From the NCBI GenBank assembly GCA_009746045.1, contig RPFO01000154.1, positions 407,187-471,186 on the forward strand: a stretch of 64,000 bases of DNA. The letters are read 5' to 3'. Below the pieces are notes generated by a model. The model made no database searches and was not told where the DNA came from. It saw nothing but the letters and a program-made list of their open reading frames with translations. Positions 33,201 through 44,503 of the stretch are shown piece after piece (the stretch's first letter is position 1; the number at the start of each line of letters is the position of its first letter). A program made the position numbers and the translations under genes. Origin of the DNA: Mesostigma viride (lineage: Eukaryota; Streptophyta; Mesostigmatophyceae; Mesostigmatales; Mesostigmataceae).

Positions 33201-36200
33201 ACCTCAAGACACCACCCTTCCCCTCACCTCCGCCGTGATGGACGCAATCTCCTGGACCTCACCTCAAGACACCACCCTTCCCCTCACCTCCGCCGTGATG
33301 GACGCAATCCACCTCACCTCACCTCAAGACACCACCCTTCCCCTCACCTCCGCCGTGATGGACGCAATCTCCTGGATCGCACAGTCGGTGAACACCAGCT
33401 CCACGTCCTCGGTCTTGAGCAGCGCGCGCTGCTGCTTGATCATGTTCATCTCCGGCTCCGTCAGGATGCGATAGAGATCCTGTGCCAGCGAACCAGGGGA
33501 GACAAAGGAACCGAGATACAGGGGGAGGAAGAAGGGGGAGGAAGAAGGGGGAGGAAGCAGGGGGAGGAAGAAGGGGGAGGAATAAGGGGGAGGAAGAAGG
33601 GGCAGGAAGAAGGGAGAGGAAAAGGGGGAGGAAGAAGGGGGAGGAAGAAGGGGGAGGAAGAAGGGGGAGGAAGCAGGGGGAGGAATAAGGGGGAGGAAGA
33701 AGGGGGAGGAAGAGGGGGAGGCAGTTTCATGTGCATCTTGGCTTCTGTGAGAATGTGGCACAGGTCCTGAAACGTGCCATAAGGGGTTGGGTATGGATGG
33801 GAAGCACAAAAGAGGGGAAGGGTGGCGCGGAAAGCAAGTGCAATAGATGGTGCAATCACGTGCATCTCAGGCTCCGAGTCAGGATGGGGTACAGGTCCCG
33901 CACTGCATGCCAGACGGGCACGCAAGGAAGGGAAAGGAACGGAAGGGAAACATGATACAGGGCGAGACTTGGCCATATCTCCCCCCAGATGCTAACAAAG
34001 AAATCACTTAGGCACGTCCTAGACAAATCCTAGACTTCAGCAAGCATATATACCAGCAGCAGGCATTCTCATGCCAATGTTATTATGTCCAGCTAAAAGG
34101 CATAAAGCATAAATAACGCAAGCATCGAGCTACTCACAGTGCACATCAGCCCCTGAAGCTCCTCTCGGAGAGACAGACATAGCTGATAGGCATAATATGC
34201 ATAGATAGTAGTATAAGAATTACAGACATACAAAGCAAGCACACGGACCTCACATTGCGGTCGCAGAGAGCCCCTCTGGCTCCCTGGGGATAGCTGCAGG
34301 TAGCAAGCACAAGCTGGCTATGCATAACAATCACAATAAGCACAATAAGCACAACATAGTATTACATACTACTAGATAAACACAGCAGGCCTTGCTCACA
34401 TTGCGGGTCAGCCCCTGCAGCTCCACCCGGATGGGCAGCCTCCCCTGCAGCTCTGCGAGCATGTCGCTGGGCCGGCACGAGTGGAACGCGCCCGACGCGA
34501 TGAACAGGATGTGGTCGGTCGACACGTTGCCATACTTGGTGGAGATCACGCTGGGGGGCGTGGTGTAGGGGGGCAAGTGCCAAAGGGGGCCGAGTGTGGG
34601 CAAGGGGATTGAGCAAAACAGAGGCATCAATACAGCTTGGTAGAGATCAAGCGTTGCGGTAGGATGGGGGGGGCAAGGGGAGACTTTACCATATGTCGAT
34701 ACAAGTCGGTGGGGGGGCGGAGGATCAGGATAAAACCAAGTCCCTACCTAGCATATCATATCATTCGTTTATGCCCTTCCACCGCCTACCTGCACTCAAT
34801 AATGGGCCGCCTATATGGGCTGCAATTACATTGTGTTTGCCGTGCAAAGCCGTAGCCTAAGCCTATGTAATCACGGTAACATAAGATGCAACACACCTCC
34901 CCTCGAAGATGGGCAGCAACGCCTTTGTAATGATCCAACCACTGGTGTTGAATTCAAAAACCACAACCACGACGCACCTCCCCTCGATGATGGGCAGCAG
35001 GTCGCGCTGCACACCCTCCGCGCTGGCGTCCGCCCCGATCCGGTTCTGCGCCGTCGTCACGATCTTGTCAATCTCGTCGATGAACACGATGCCGTCCTGC
35101 TCCACCGCCTGTTGAAACAGGGGCGGGGAAGAAGGGGTGAAGGCAACAGAGGATCATGGATGACACATGGAGGGGTTTACTACGTTAGATGCTATCCTGC
35201 TCCACTGCCTGAGGGTAATAAATGTGAAGTGGATAAATGCCACGTGAGCAAAGTAAGCTATACATGGAAGGGGGTCGTCCAATAGGAACACGATGCCATC
35301 CTGCTCCACTGCCTGGGAGGGGACATCATGCCATTAAGAAAAAAAGGACTACATACACAAAAAAGGAGGAGGTGGGTGGGGGGCAGGGGGCTTGAATAAG
35401 AAAGCGAGGAACGATACATAAAGGAGGATATTACTGTCCCACATACACACAACCAACGCAGCCATCGTCTCCCACCGTGATGGCGTCCTTGGCGATGGCT
35501 TCGGGACTGAGCAGCCGCTCCACCTCGGCGTCCTCAAACAGGGGCTTGCAGTCGGCCACGCGCATTGTACGCTTTTCGCGACGGCCACGGCCCAGCGCGC
35601 CTTGCACCTGGCGAGATAAGGCGACAAAGGGGCGACAAGTGACAGGGACAAAGACAGGGCAAACTGTTGAATGCCTTTCTAGAGCGTTAGTGACCAGCAT
35701 GCCTTGCAAATGGTGGCGGGTGGCGGGAGAAAACAAGGGAAGGCGACAGAAAGCAACCATGATCATACTTCCCGAGCACAACAAGCGTATGAGCACAACA
35801 ACTGAAACCGCGGGCGACATGCACCAGGCGACCAGTTACGGTGACAAAAGGCAACAAGAGGTGAGCGACAAAAGGCATCGATGACATTGTAATCACTACC
35901 GCCCCACTGCGCCTTGCATTGGGCCACCGATGCGGCATCCGGCCACCGATGCAGCAACTGGCGACCAGTGTCGGAGCCAAACAAGCGCAAACGACGAACA
36001 CGGCATGAACCCCCTCATTGGCACACGAGTCCCGAAACGCCAAAACCCTCAGGAGCTCATCAAGGATGTTCATGAACTAGCAACCCTGCCCATATCCTCT
36101 GCCTTCCCCTGACACACACACCACTTAACCCGCATGACTACATCCACTCACCCTTATGAGCACGTCGCATGGCTACATCCACCCACCCTCATGAGCACGT

Positions 36201-39200
36201 CGCTGATGTTCACCCACCCACCCTCATGAGCACGTCGCTGATGTTCACCCACTCACCCTCATGAGCACGTCGCTGATGTTCACCCACCCACCCTTATGAG
36301 CACGTCGCTGATGTTCACCCACCCACCCTCATGAGCACGTCGCTGATGTTCACCCACTCACCCTCATGAGCACGTCGCTGATGTTCACCCACTCACCCTC
36401 ATGAGCACGTCGCTGATGTTCATCCACCCACCCTCATGAGCACGTCGCTGATGTTCATCCACCCACCCTTATGAGCACGTCGCTGATGTTCACCCACTCA
36501 CCCTTATGAGCACGTCGCTGATGTTAACGGTGGAGCCCATATCGATGGGGATGCGCCCCCCTCGCCCCTCGGGCAGGTCCACGTCCACCCGCCGCTCGTC
36601 CAGCTGGCCGCTGCGGTACATCTGGCGGAAGGTCTCGCGCTGGTCGGCCTGGGGGCGGGAGGGAAGGCGGCCAAGCGACGCGGCGAGGAGAGAGGAGAGG
36701 AGGGGGGAAAGGCGGCCAAGAGGCGCGGCGAGGAGAGGAGAGGGGAGGGGGGGAAGGCGGCCAAGAGACGCGGCGAGGAGAGAAGAGAGGATGGGGGGAA
36801 GGCGGCCCGGAGACGCGGTGAGGAGAGAAGACACAGGGGCGAACAAGACAAGGCGAAGAGAAAAGGCGGCCAGAAACAGGAGGAGATGGCCAGAGGAGGC
36901 GACAAGACAGCCAGAGTGGGCGACAAAGACAAGGCCATAAGAGAGGGCAGCCATGATAAGATATTGCAGAAGGAGATGAGTTACGCGAGATGTTCTAAAA
37001 AATGGAGCAGCCAACCAGCGCCACCGCCACGGCAGCACCACTGCTGGCGCTGCCACTACAACCACCACCATAACCGCCACGAGCAGCACCAGCATATACA
37101 GCAGAAGTAGCATCTGAATCAGGCTGCTCCATCATACAGGTAGGGTCACCCACAAGCTGCTACTGATAGCACGGGTGATAGATACAGATAGGGTCTACTG
37201 ATAGCATGGGTGACGGATACAGATAGGGTCTACTGATAGCAAGGGTGATGGATACAGATATGGTCTACTGATAGGACGGGTGACGGATACAGGTGGACGG
37301 ATACAGGGAGGTCAGAACTTTGTTGCTGGCTGTTAACAGAGACATTGCTCACAGGACCATGGCTACAATCTGGACTACCGGTTGCAACCGCGGCCGGTCC
37401 CCACGGCAAATCCGGTTTGTCCATGCAGGGAAGGTATCTCGTGCTGCACCGCAAGAAGTGGCCCGCTTCGCACGTCGCCGATTTTTTTCCGTCGGACCTT
37501 GCACCTGCTTTGTTTTGTCTCCCGCTTCCCGCATTGTCATGTCAGACCCTGCACCTTGACACGCATACATAGCATGTACTGCTAGCAGTATGATTACTGC
37601 TAGTAGTTTTAGGACTATGCTGTTCCACGCACCCGCACCTCGCTGGCCTCCCCGCACAGGATGTCCAGGATGCGGTTCTCCACCAGGTCATCGACCTGCT
37701 TCTTGATCTGGGTGCGCATCTGGCGATGACAAGGAACAGAGGGCAAGCGAGAAACAAAGGTGACGGGGATGAGGGGAAGACGGGCAAAGGGTGAGGGAAC
37801 GGAGGGCAAAGGGAGAGTAGGGCCAAGAGGGCAAAGGGAGAATAGGGCCAAGAGGGCAAAGGGAGAATAGGGCCAAGAGGGCAAAGGGAGAATAGGGCCA
37901 AGAGGGCAAAGGGAGAATAGGGCCAAGAGGGCAAAGGGAGAATAGGGCCAAGAGGGCAAAGGGAGAATAGGGCCAAGAGGGCAAAGGGAGAGTAGGGCCG
38001 AGAGGGCAAAGGGAGAGTAGAGCCAAGAGGGCAAAGGGAGAATAGGGCCAAGAGGGCAAAGGGAGAATAGGGCCAAGAGGGCAAAGGGAGAGTAGGGCCA
38101 AGAGGGCAAAGGGAGAATAGGGCCAAGAGGGCAAAGGGAGAAGAGGACATGGCCAGGGTGGGTCGGTGCACGTCGGCACCACAGGGAATACGGAGCGAAA
38201 GCAAGAAGAGGTGATGGTAAACCATCGGAAAGGGGGAGAGAAATAAAGGGGCGCATTTCATCCTTAACCCTAAACTCCCAGTGCAGGAGAGCGCTAAGCG
38301 CTAGAGACAGAAAGTAAGTACACCTTTTTTGGGGGGGGAAGCAGGTTCTTGGCATTAGCAGTCCCTTGGCTCACCATCTAGCAGATACGCACCAAAGAAA
38401 TCCTCATCCTTAACTCCCGGACTACAGCTCCCCTAGACATAAGCACAGTGGTAATGCTAGCGCGGCGACCTCTTGGTCAACCCGTATCCATGTGCCTCAG
38501 GCCAAATGCACGCTTGGGTCCAAAACCAATATTCTGAAATGTTCCGGCCTACTTCTATTCATGCTTGGGGGTCTGAACACCAATTATTGGGCCGGTCCAT
38601 TCACGTTCGACAGACCGCGTTCCCAGAATCCCAACTGCAACCGGCGCAGTGCTAGCGTTTGGCTGGGCGAAACGGTTTCGGCTCGTCCCCTACCTCGGTC
38701 GGGGACAAGGCGGAAATAGGAAACAGGTGCGGATCCTGAAGAAGATCCTGGCCGTTCCAACTCATGACACCGCCATCCGTGACCAACCGTACCCACTCTT
38801 TCACACGTCTGTAACTCGACGCTAAGTCAAAGTAATTGGAAACACTGCCTGACATTGGCTGCGACGGATATGGGTACGACTGAAGTCCCCCCCCCCCTGC
38901 CCAAGCGTGGGACACGAAAACCCGGACACCCTACAGAGATAGGTTCCAGTTGGTCAGGCGTCTATGTGGCCCTACTTGGCCCCCCTTCTCAATTGACCCT
39001 TTCCCTTGATGATAGTCAGCGTAGTCGCTGGCATCTCCTATCTCATGCCAGTGGAAATCTCCTAAATATTTGAGTATTTCGCGACCATACCCCTCGCTCT
39101 TTGCGTCATGCGCGAGATGGCTCCCTGGTCTTATGCCTAAGGCCACTGTGGTATACCACGGTACAGTGGACCTATTAGAGTCCACCAGGTTGCGGATGAT

Positions 39201-42200
39201 CTGGTCGCGGTCACTATACAGTGATCCTGTCACACAACTACAGTCACCTCCCACACTGTCCCCCCCCTCACCTTTTGCTTCATGAGCGAGATGGCCGAGT
39301 CGACCAGGTCGCGGATGATCTGGTCGCAGTCGCGCCCGTGGAAGCCGACCTCCGTGAACTTGGTGGCCTCCACCTGCAGGGGGGAAGTGTGGGTACGGGG
39401 TAAACGGGGGGAAGGTGGACGTGTGTGGGTAGGGGGAAAACGGGGGGAGGGAGGAAATAAGTAGACTATTGAGGTGGCAGACCTGAATGAACTTGGTGGT
39501 CTCTGCGTGGGGGAAAGTGTGGGCAGGGGGAAAATAAGGGGAAGGGGGAAAATAAGGGGAAGGGGGGAGGAGGGGTAGAAAGAGACGGGGGGAACGGGGG
39601 AAACCATAATCATAGGGAGGTTGCAGACCATAGTGAACATGGCGGCCTCCACCTGTGTGTATGTGTGTACGGGGGGGGGGGGAAAGGGGGAAGGACAGAA
39701 GGGGGTGGGGGCATGGGGCGAAGGAGGAAACCACTAGACTTATAAATAAGGATGCGCCCCCCATGAACTTGGTGGCATCCCCCTGGGGGAGGTGAGAGTA
39801 GAGGGGTTGGGAAAGGGGGGGTCCCATGGACTAAAAGGGCTGGTTACGCAAGAGTTCCAGCGGTGCATTTGGTGGCCTCCACCTGGCGAGCGGGGGGAAT
39901 GGGGGGAAAGGGGCAATCCATCATACTGACAAGGTTGTCATCTGGTAAATGTGTCAGGCTTCCGTTGGCGATGCTCGCCACTCATGGCTAGGTACACTCA
40001 TGGCTAGGTACACTCATGGCTAGGTACACTCATGGCTAGGTACACTCATGGCTAGGTACACTCATAGCTACTCCTGCAAGGTGCATCTCCCTTATGCAAG
40101 GTCCTGACTTGGTCGCCTCCACATAGTGCTTGTTGGGGGGAGAGGGGGAAGAGGGACTGAAACCATGACGTTGTTGCATGGTGTGCTGTTGCGGGGTCAA
40201 ATCGATGGACGCAAGCACCACAACAACCCCCCCCAATTACGTCTCCCCTTGGCTATCACCGTGCACCCCTTACGTATCTTGAAACAGCCCTCCACAAGGC
40301 CCACACAAACACACAGATGCACACACACACGCCCTAATTAGAATACAATACGTCCCCTGGCCACATTAAGAAAGGCCGCGTCCGCCCGCTGGTCATGTCA
40401 AACATCGTGTCACCCTTTACCTGCCTTCTCCCCCCCCCCACCTCGGTGAAAGTAGCTGTCCTCTGCCCGCCCTGACAAACGGGGCATCAGCCCGCTGGCA
40501 CATCTGCTCCTTCTAGTTTCTACCATCTGACACGCATCCCCTCCCCCACTGCCCACCTTAAGAAGGCTACGAGTTCCCGACCCACCTTGATGAAGACTCC
40601 CTCTTCCTACCCACCTTGACTAAAAGAACATGACATCCCCTACCCAACTTGACAGTGGCCACGTCCGCGCTTGGCACATCCAACACCCACGCCCACTTCA
40701 CCTGCGTTGCACCTTGCATCTAACACCTAACACCTATTCTGACATCCGCACCAACCTTAATAAAGGGCGCGTCCGCCAGCTTGGCGAGTCGGCGCGCAAT
40801 CTCTGTCTTGCCACACCCCGTGGGGCCGATCATGAGAATGTTCTTGGGAACAATCTCCTCCTTCATCGCCGCGTCCACACGGTGGCGGCGCCAGCGGTTG
40901 CCTGCAGCAAGAGGGAAGCGGGATTTTGTGGACACCACAAGTTACCGCCAGTGTCTATGTACTTCTTGGTACAACCGCCTTGCGCGGTTGCCTGTATGAG
41001 CGGGGTGGGGGAGTGGTGGACACCGTCAACCTATACCGCACTTAACACCATATTATTACACCATAAGCATCTTTATTGTTGATAGCGCTACTCAATCACC
41101 CTGCATGGTTGCCTGCACGGGCGTGCGAGCATGGCAAGAGACAGTCTCACTATGTAACTTTGGCACCTCTAAATCGGGGGGGCGGGGGAAGCAGTTTTCT
41201 GAATCCCCCCCCCCCCTAAAAAAAAATAAATAAAATTGGGCCAGGTCTCTCGTCCACGGCTTGGCAAGGTGGTTGGATTGTGAAAAAGTTGGTCTGAAAA
41301 CCGCACCACGTCAGGCTTAGGCTTCCCTGCCTACAGACGAATCATTTCCCACACACCGCAAACATGACGATTGCACGTGTCTAGTACTGCGGTGCCTGGA
41401 GCGGCTTGTACACCCTAGGCAGCACCATTACGAGAACCGATGTCCGATAACACCCCACTTGCCACCCCCCAGCACATCACATGCAGAAGCCAGTACAATG
41501 CCCCTCGCAGTGCCGCCATGACAAGGACGCCGTTTCCATAAACATACACGGACACAGTGCAAATACATCCACAGTGCAATGGCCACACGCCCGCGTGTAG
41601 ACCGCAACGCATGCGATGCCAACGCCACCACCCGAGCAGATGCCAGTACAAGAATTCACGCAGCGCGACCGCCACCACTCCTTGTGCCCCCTCTCCGCCC
41701 ACGAAGCGATGGACGACTTGGCCTAGAACGCCACTACACCACCGCTGCATGCCCTAGAACACAACGCGCGTGCAACAGAACTCACGCAGGGCCACCGCCA
41801 CCGCGCGCTTGGCCTCCTCCTGCCCCACGATGAAGCGGGAGAGCTGCTCCACCACCACGGCGGGCGTCATCCACGAGGTGTCGCGCTCCGAGAAGCCTGT
41901 TGTGGGGGCGGTGTGATAAAAACATTTAGTAGGATACAGACATGAATAACCCATGGTCAAATAGCAGGATAAAGACATGAATAGCCCATGGTCAAATAAC
42001 AGGATAAAGACATGAATAACCCATGGCCAAGCAAGTGAAATGTGGGGTGGGTGCAGTGGTGAGTAGGGCATCTACTGCGCTCCAAGAAAGCTGTGGAAGC
42101 GGCGATGCAAAATAATTAACACAGAAATATTACTACATAAATAAGAGTAAGTAGGTTGTGTGAGCAGGGAAAAGTGTTGCGCTCTGAGAAGCCTGTTGTG

Positions 42201-44503
42201 GGGGCAAGGTGTGCCATGAAGCAGGTGTCATAGTTCGTAAGGAGTGAGCCTGACAAGTATTGTATGCCAGCAGCGGCCACTAAAGGAGGGAGGTGTCGCG
42301 CTCCGAGATATTTGTGGTGGGCTGGCGCGACACAAAAATGATACTACTGTAATACCAGGGTAAGCAGGCAGGCATGATACTGTGACCAGGGGTGCAAGCA
42401 GCGGGCAAAAGGGTGGCGTTGTAAAACTATGCGGCATGAGGCGGCCATGGGGTGTGACGGGTGGCGGTAGCAGGCATGGCCGATGGGCATGGGATGAGGA
42501 AGGCTATCTTTTGCGATGGCCTTCAGAACCGTGGCATGATCCTGTCTACAGTGATCCTGTCTACAGTGATCCTGTCTACATAACATGATCCTGTCTACAG
42601 TGATCCTGTCTACAGTGATCCTGTCTACATAGCATGATCCTGTCTACAGTGATCCTGTCTACAGTGATCCTGTCTACATAGCATGATCCTGTCTACAGTG
42701 ATCCTGTCTACAGTGATCCTGTCTACATAGCATGATCCTGCCTAGGGATATAGCTAGGAGCAAACCCCAGCCAGTTCAGCACAGGCATAAAAAATTACCC
42801 TGAACGCACTTGGTGGAAGCTGCCAGAAGTCTCAACATATTATCATATTCCGTGTGCACACAGGCAGTGGGTTGTCTCCTTGATATTATGATATTCCGTG
42901 TGCACACAGGCAGTTGGTTGTCTCCTTGATATTATGATATTCCGTGTGCACACAGGCAGTTGGTTGTCTCCTTGATATTATGATATTCCGTGTGCACACA
43001 GGCAGTTGGTTGTCTCCTTGATATTATGATATTCCGTGTGCACACAGGCAGTTGGTTGTCTCCTTGATATTATGATATTCCGTGTGCACACAGGCAGTTG
43101 GTTGTCTCCTTGATATTATGATGTTCCGTGTGCACACAGGCAGTTGGTTGTCTCCTTGATATTATGATATTCCGTGTGCACACAGGCAGTTGGTTGTCTC
43201 CTTGATATTATGATATTCCGTGTGCACACTGGCAGTTGGTTGTCTCCTTGATATTATGATATTCCGTGTGCACACAGGCAGTTGGTTGTCTCCTTGATAT
43301 TATGATATTCCGTGTGCACACAGGCAGTTGGTTGTCTCCTTGATATTATGATATTCCGTGTGCACACAGGCAGTGGGTTGTCTCCTTGATATTATGATAT
43401 TCCGTGTGCACACAGGCAGTTGGTTGTCTCCTTGATATTATGATATTCCGTGTGCACACAGGCAGTTGGTTGTCTCCTCGATATTATGATATTCCGTGTG
43501 CACACAGGCACCGCATCACTCCCGGGCCATCGTACAAGCAACGCAAATCACACTAGAACGTGTCGCAGCCGCATCCTGCATGGAGGGCCAAAGGGAAGTT
43601 TGACCAGCTTACAGAGTAGGCACCTGGGAATGGTTTGTCTTACAGCAGGATTTTTCAGGAATTTCACGTGCTAACAAGCCTCTCACACGACATAGCCTTC
43701 ACTAAAAACACCGAGCCTTTAATTAAAACACGCAGCCTATACTCTAAGCACACGGCCTTCGCAAAAAGAACAACGCCAGGGAGCACGTGCAAAGGTCAAA
43801 GTGCCAGGAACGATGATGGCTGCATGCAACATGCTATATCAACCTACCAAGTTCTGACAACATCCCAACTTCTTGCTAGAGACCCTGAAAAATATTACTA
43901 AACCACAATGTCAGCCGTTGTTACTACCTAATAACAACGGGACGTACGTTGTTCCAATACCAAGTGCCGCAATTCCGGCAAAGCGGTGTTCTGTGCGCCA
44001 TGCACAGTGCGGGTTATGCTTACCTGGCCTAGGCGCTTCGGCATCGGTGGGCTTGTCACCAGATTCTACAGGCACCATATCAGCGACGCTGCACGCCCAT
44101 GCAGGGAAAAATCAGGAAGAGCCAGGCGACGCAAGTAGCAAGAGCCGGCATGCCCGGAGGTTACGTCAGCAGCGCAAGTCGGTGCCCAAAATAACACCGT
44201 CCACATAAGACACGTGCGTCAACAAAACAGTGTTAAGTGCAGAGTTGGGCCCTCGTTGGTTCTTACTGCTAACGCAGCCTCATTTGCTTACCCGGACGAG
44301 GCTGATGAAGGTGTGCTGCGAAAGCCCCTAAGCTGAAACGGGTACAGCGACCCATCGCCCTCTTGTACTTGAAATTTGGAAGCGGCGGGATACTGAACTT
44401 GGTGGAGCCTTGCTGCAAGCCTCCAAACCGTTGAAACTCCTCTAGTCGAGGAGAATACATGGGAAATAGCTCTCCTAGAAAGTGCAGCCGTTCCCCCACG
44501 CAT
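30295..44503 (-). CDS. hslU: HslU (ClpY), ATPase subunit of the HslVU protease; 14 exons
   Basis: AAA+ unfoldase that feeds proteins to HslV. Exons (minus): 44503-44292, 44088-44024, 41896-41786, 40901-40756, 39373-39272, 37719-37639, 36648-36502, 35607-35476, 35108-34978, 34550-34400, 33479-33348, 31998-31954, 31216-31139, 30357-30295. All introns are GT-AG and phases join to 531 codons. Walker A GPTGCGKT (155-162), pore loop GFHG (188-191; GYVG in E. coli), Walker B VFIDE (340-344), sensor FIASGAF (392-398), ELQGRLPIR with the Arg finger (410-418), C-terminal DLSKFIL that docks into HslV. Residues 1-70 are Arg/Ser-rich with almost no acidic residues ([20 protein letters not shown]), a mitochondrial-type presequence. 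The I domain (exons 6-8) is shorter than in E. coli. The most tentative parts are exons 1, 2 and the 45-bp exon 12, which carry few conserved residues but fit in phase. Confidence 0.92.
30965..31138 (-). repeat. two extra copies of the HslU exon 13 3' edge and donor
   Basis: GGCCAGGAGTAC...GGGGAG followed by a GT donor occurs at the true exon end (31139) and again ending near 31056 (GTAAGC) and 30970 (GTGAGG), all on the intron side. Confidence 0.75.
31340..31745. repeat. 32-bp minisatellite, about 13 units
   Basis: Unit GATACTTCAACTATCAACAG plus ATAATTTAAACA, alternating between ACTATCAAC and ACGATTAAC forms. In the HslU intron before exon 13. No exon similarity. Confidence 0.85.
32685..32930 (-). 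repeat. degenerate copies of the HslU exon 11 3' part
   Basis: On the minus strand it reads [18 protein letters not shown], matching exon 11 [18 protein letters not shown]. This is followed downstream by several copies of GTGGAGCTGGCCTTCACTG. Confidence 0.7.
32980..33347 (-). repeat. tandem array of exon 11 3' edge plus donor, seven copies
   Basis: Copies begin (plus-strand CGCCGTGAT) at 32991, 33021, 33051, 33111, 33171, 33231 and 33291; the true exon edge is at 33351. The unit is 60 bp, or 30 bp for the two farthest. Each keeps GCGTCCATCACGGCGGAG and most keep the GTGAGG donor. Confidence 0.85.
33505..33722. repeat. purine-only minisatellite
   Basis: Nearly pure G/A on the plus strand, with GGGGGAGGAAGAA repeated about every 13-15 bp. 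In the HslU intron before exon 11. It could form triplex DNA. Confidence 0.8.
33722..33900 (-). repeat. two copies of the exon 11 5' edge with acceptor
   Basis: Minus strand: an AG acceptor followed by GACCTGTGCCACATTCTCAC (33722-33768) and GACCTGTACCCCATCCTGAC (33850-33897), against the true GATCTCTATCGCATCCTGAC at 33479. Confidence 0.75.
34138..34310 (-). repeat. copies of the exon 10 3' edge
   Basis: Around 34250-34305 and, weaker, 34140-34185, a stretch like CTGCAGGGGCTGACCCGCAAT followed by a GT donor is repeated downstream of exon 10. Confidence 0.55.
34885..34930 (-). repeat. copy of the exon 9 3' edge with donor
   Basis: Minus strand CTGCCCATCTTCGAGGGGAG followed by GTGTGT, against CTGCCCATCATCGAGGGGAG and GTGCGT at the true edge (34978). 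Confidence 0.7.
35170..35320 (-). repeat. two copies of the exon 9 5' edge with acceptor
   Basis: CAG followed by GCAGTGGAGCAGGATGGCAT or close variants occurs near 35188-35212 and 35288-35313; the true exon starts at 35108 with GCGGTGGAGCAGGACGGCAT. Confidence 0.75.
35690..35950 (-). repeat. degenerate copies of the exon 8 5' edge
   Basis: GCCTTGCA plus GGCGAC-type blocks near 35700, 35820, 35910 and 35945 repeat the sequence around the exon 8 acceptor (35607). Confidence 0.5.
36150..36501 (-). repeat. 35-bp array: ten copies of exon 7 3' edge plus donor
   Basis: GAGCACGTCGC (plus strand) recurs every 35 bp from 36158 to 36473, then in the true exon at 36508. Each unit on the minus strand is AACATCAGCGACGTGCTCAT, a GAGG or AAGG, then a GTGAGT or GTGGGT donor. 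Confidence 0.9.
36650..36870 (-). repeat. purine-rich repeats upstream of exon 7
   Basis: About four units of roughly 55 bp with GGCGGCCAAGAGACGCGGCG, starting at the acceptor of exon 7. Confidence 0.65.
37150..37315. repeat. 35-bp minisatellite in an HslU intron
   Basis: TACTGATAGCA-GGGTGA-GGATACAG type units, about four copies. Confidence 0.65.
37795..38150. repeat. 25-bp minisatellite, about 14 units
   Basis: Unit GGGCAAAGGGAGAATAGGGC plus CAAGA. In the HslU intron before exon 6. Long open frames across it are repeat artefacts. Confidence 0.9.
39170..39225 (-). repeat. copy of the exon 5 interior
   Basis: Minus strand reads [13 protein letters not shown] against exon 5 [14 protein letters not shown]. 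It lies just downstream of exon 5. Confidence 0.7.
39470..40130 (-). repeat. five dispersed copies of the exon 5 5' edge
   Basis: GTGGAGGCCACCAAGTTCA or close variants follow an AG near 39490, 39645, 39775, 39875 and 40110; the true exon starts at 39373. Stretches between copies are G-rich. Confidence 0.8.
39975..40072. repeat. 16-bp minisatellite, about six units
   Basis: ACTCATGGCTAGGTAC repeated head to tail. Confidence 0.85.
40360..40690 (-). repeat. degenerate copies of the exon 4 3' edge
   Basis: Minus strand GCGGACGCGGCCTTTCTTAA (near 40370-40400) resembles exon 4 GCGGACGCGCCCTTTATTAA. Weaker copies occur near 40445, 40555, 40590, 40615 and 40650. Confidence 0.6.
40980..41130 (-). 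repeat. copies of the exon 4 5' edge
   Basis: GCGGTTGCCTG-type blocks at about 40982 and 41108 repeat the acceptor region of exon 4 (40901). Confidence 0.5.
41480..41750 (-). repeat. two copies of the exon 3 3' part
   Basis: Minus strand reads [12 protein letters not shown] near 41650-41700 and [11 protein letters not shown] near 41495-41525, against exon 3 running into its intron as [11 protein letters not shown]. The nearer copy also recalls [10 protein letters not shown] (HRFVGGEGA). Confidence 0.7.
41930..42035. repeat. 35-bp minisatellite, three units
   Basis: AGGATAAAGACATGAATA-CCCATGG units. Confidence 0.8.
42060..42330 (-). repeat. three copies of the exon 3 5' edge
   Basis: TGCGCTCC-AGAA-GC near 42070, TGCGCTCTGAGAAGCCTGT near 42178 and TCGCGCTCCGAGA near 42297 repeat the exon 3 acceptor region (41881-41910). 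Confidence 0.7.
42530..42740. repeat. GATCCTGTCTACAGT satellite with 49-bp higher order
   Basis: Two 15-bp units plus a 19-bp variant form a 49-bp unit repeated four times. Confidence 0.85.
42843..43512. repeat. 46-bp minisatellite, about 14 units
   Basis: Unit with CCGTGTGCACACAGGCAG and TTGGTTGTCTCCTTGATATT, very uniform. In the HslU intron between exons 2 and 3. Confidence 0.92.
43513..44023 (-). other. remainder of HslU intron 2
   Basis: Unique sequence; no coding content or repeat seen. Confidence 0.4.

Noticed and set aside
37542-38355. Frames of 160-250 codons with [15 protein letters not shown] repeats
   Set aside because: They read through the 25-bp minisatellite in an HslU intron in all three frames.
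42843-43512. Regular 46-bp repeats resembling a CRISPR array
   Set aside because: Units are contiguous and uniform with no unique spacers, and lie in an intron of a eukaryotic gene.
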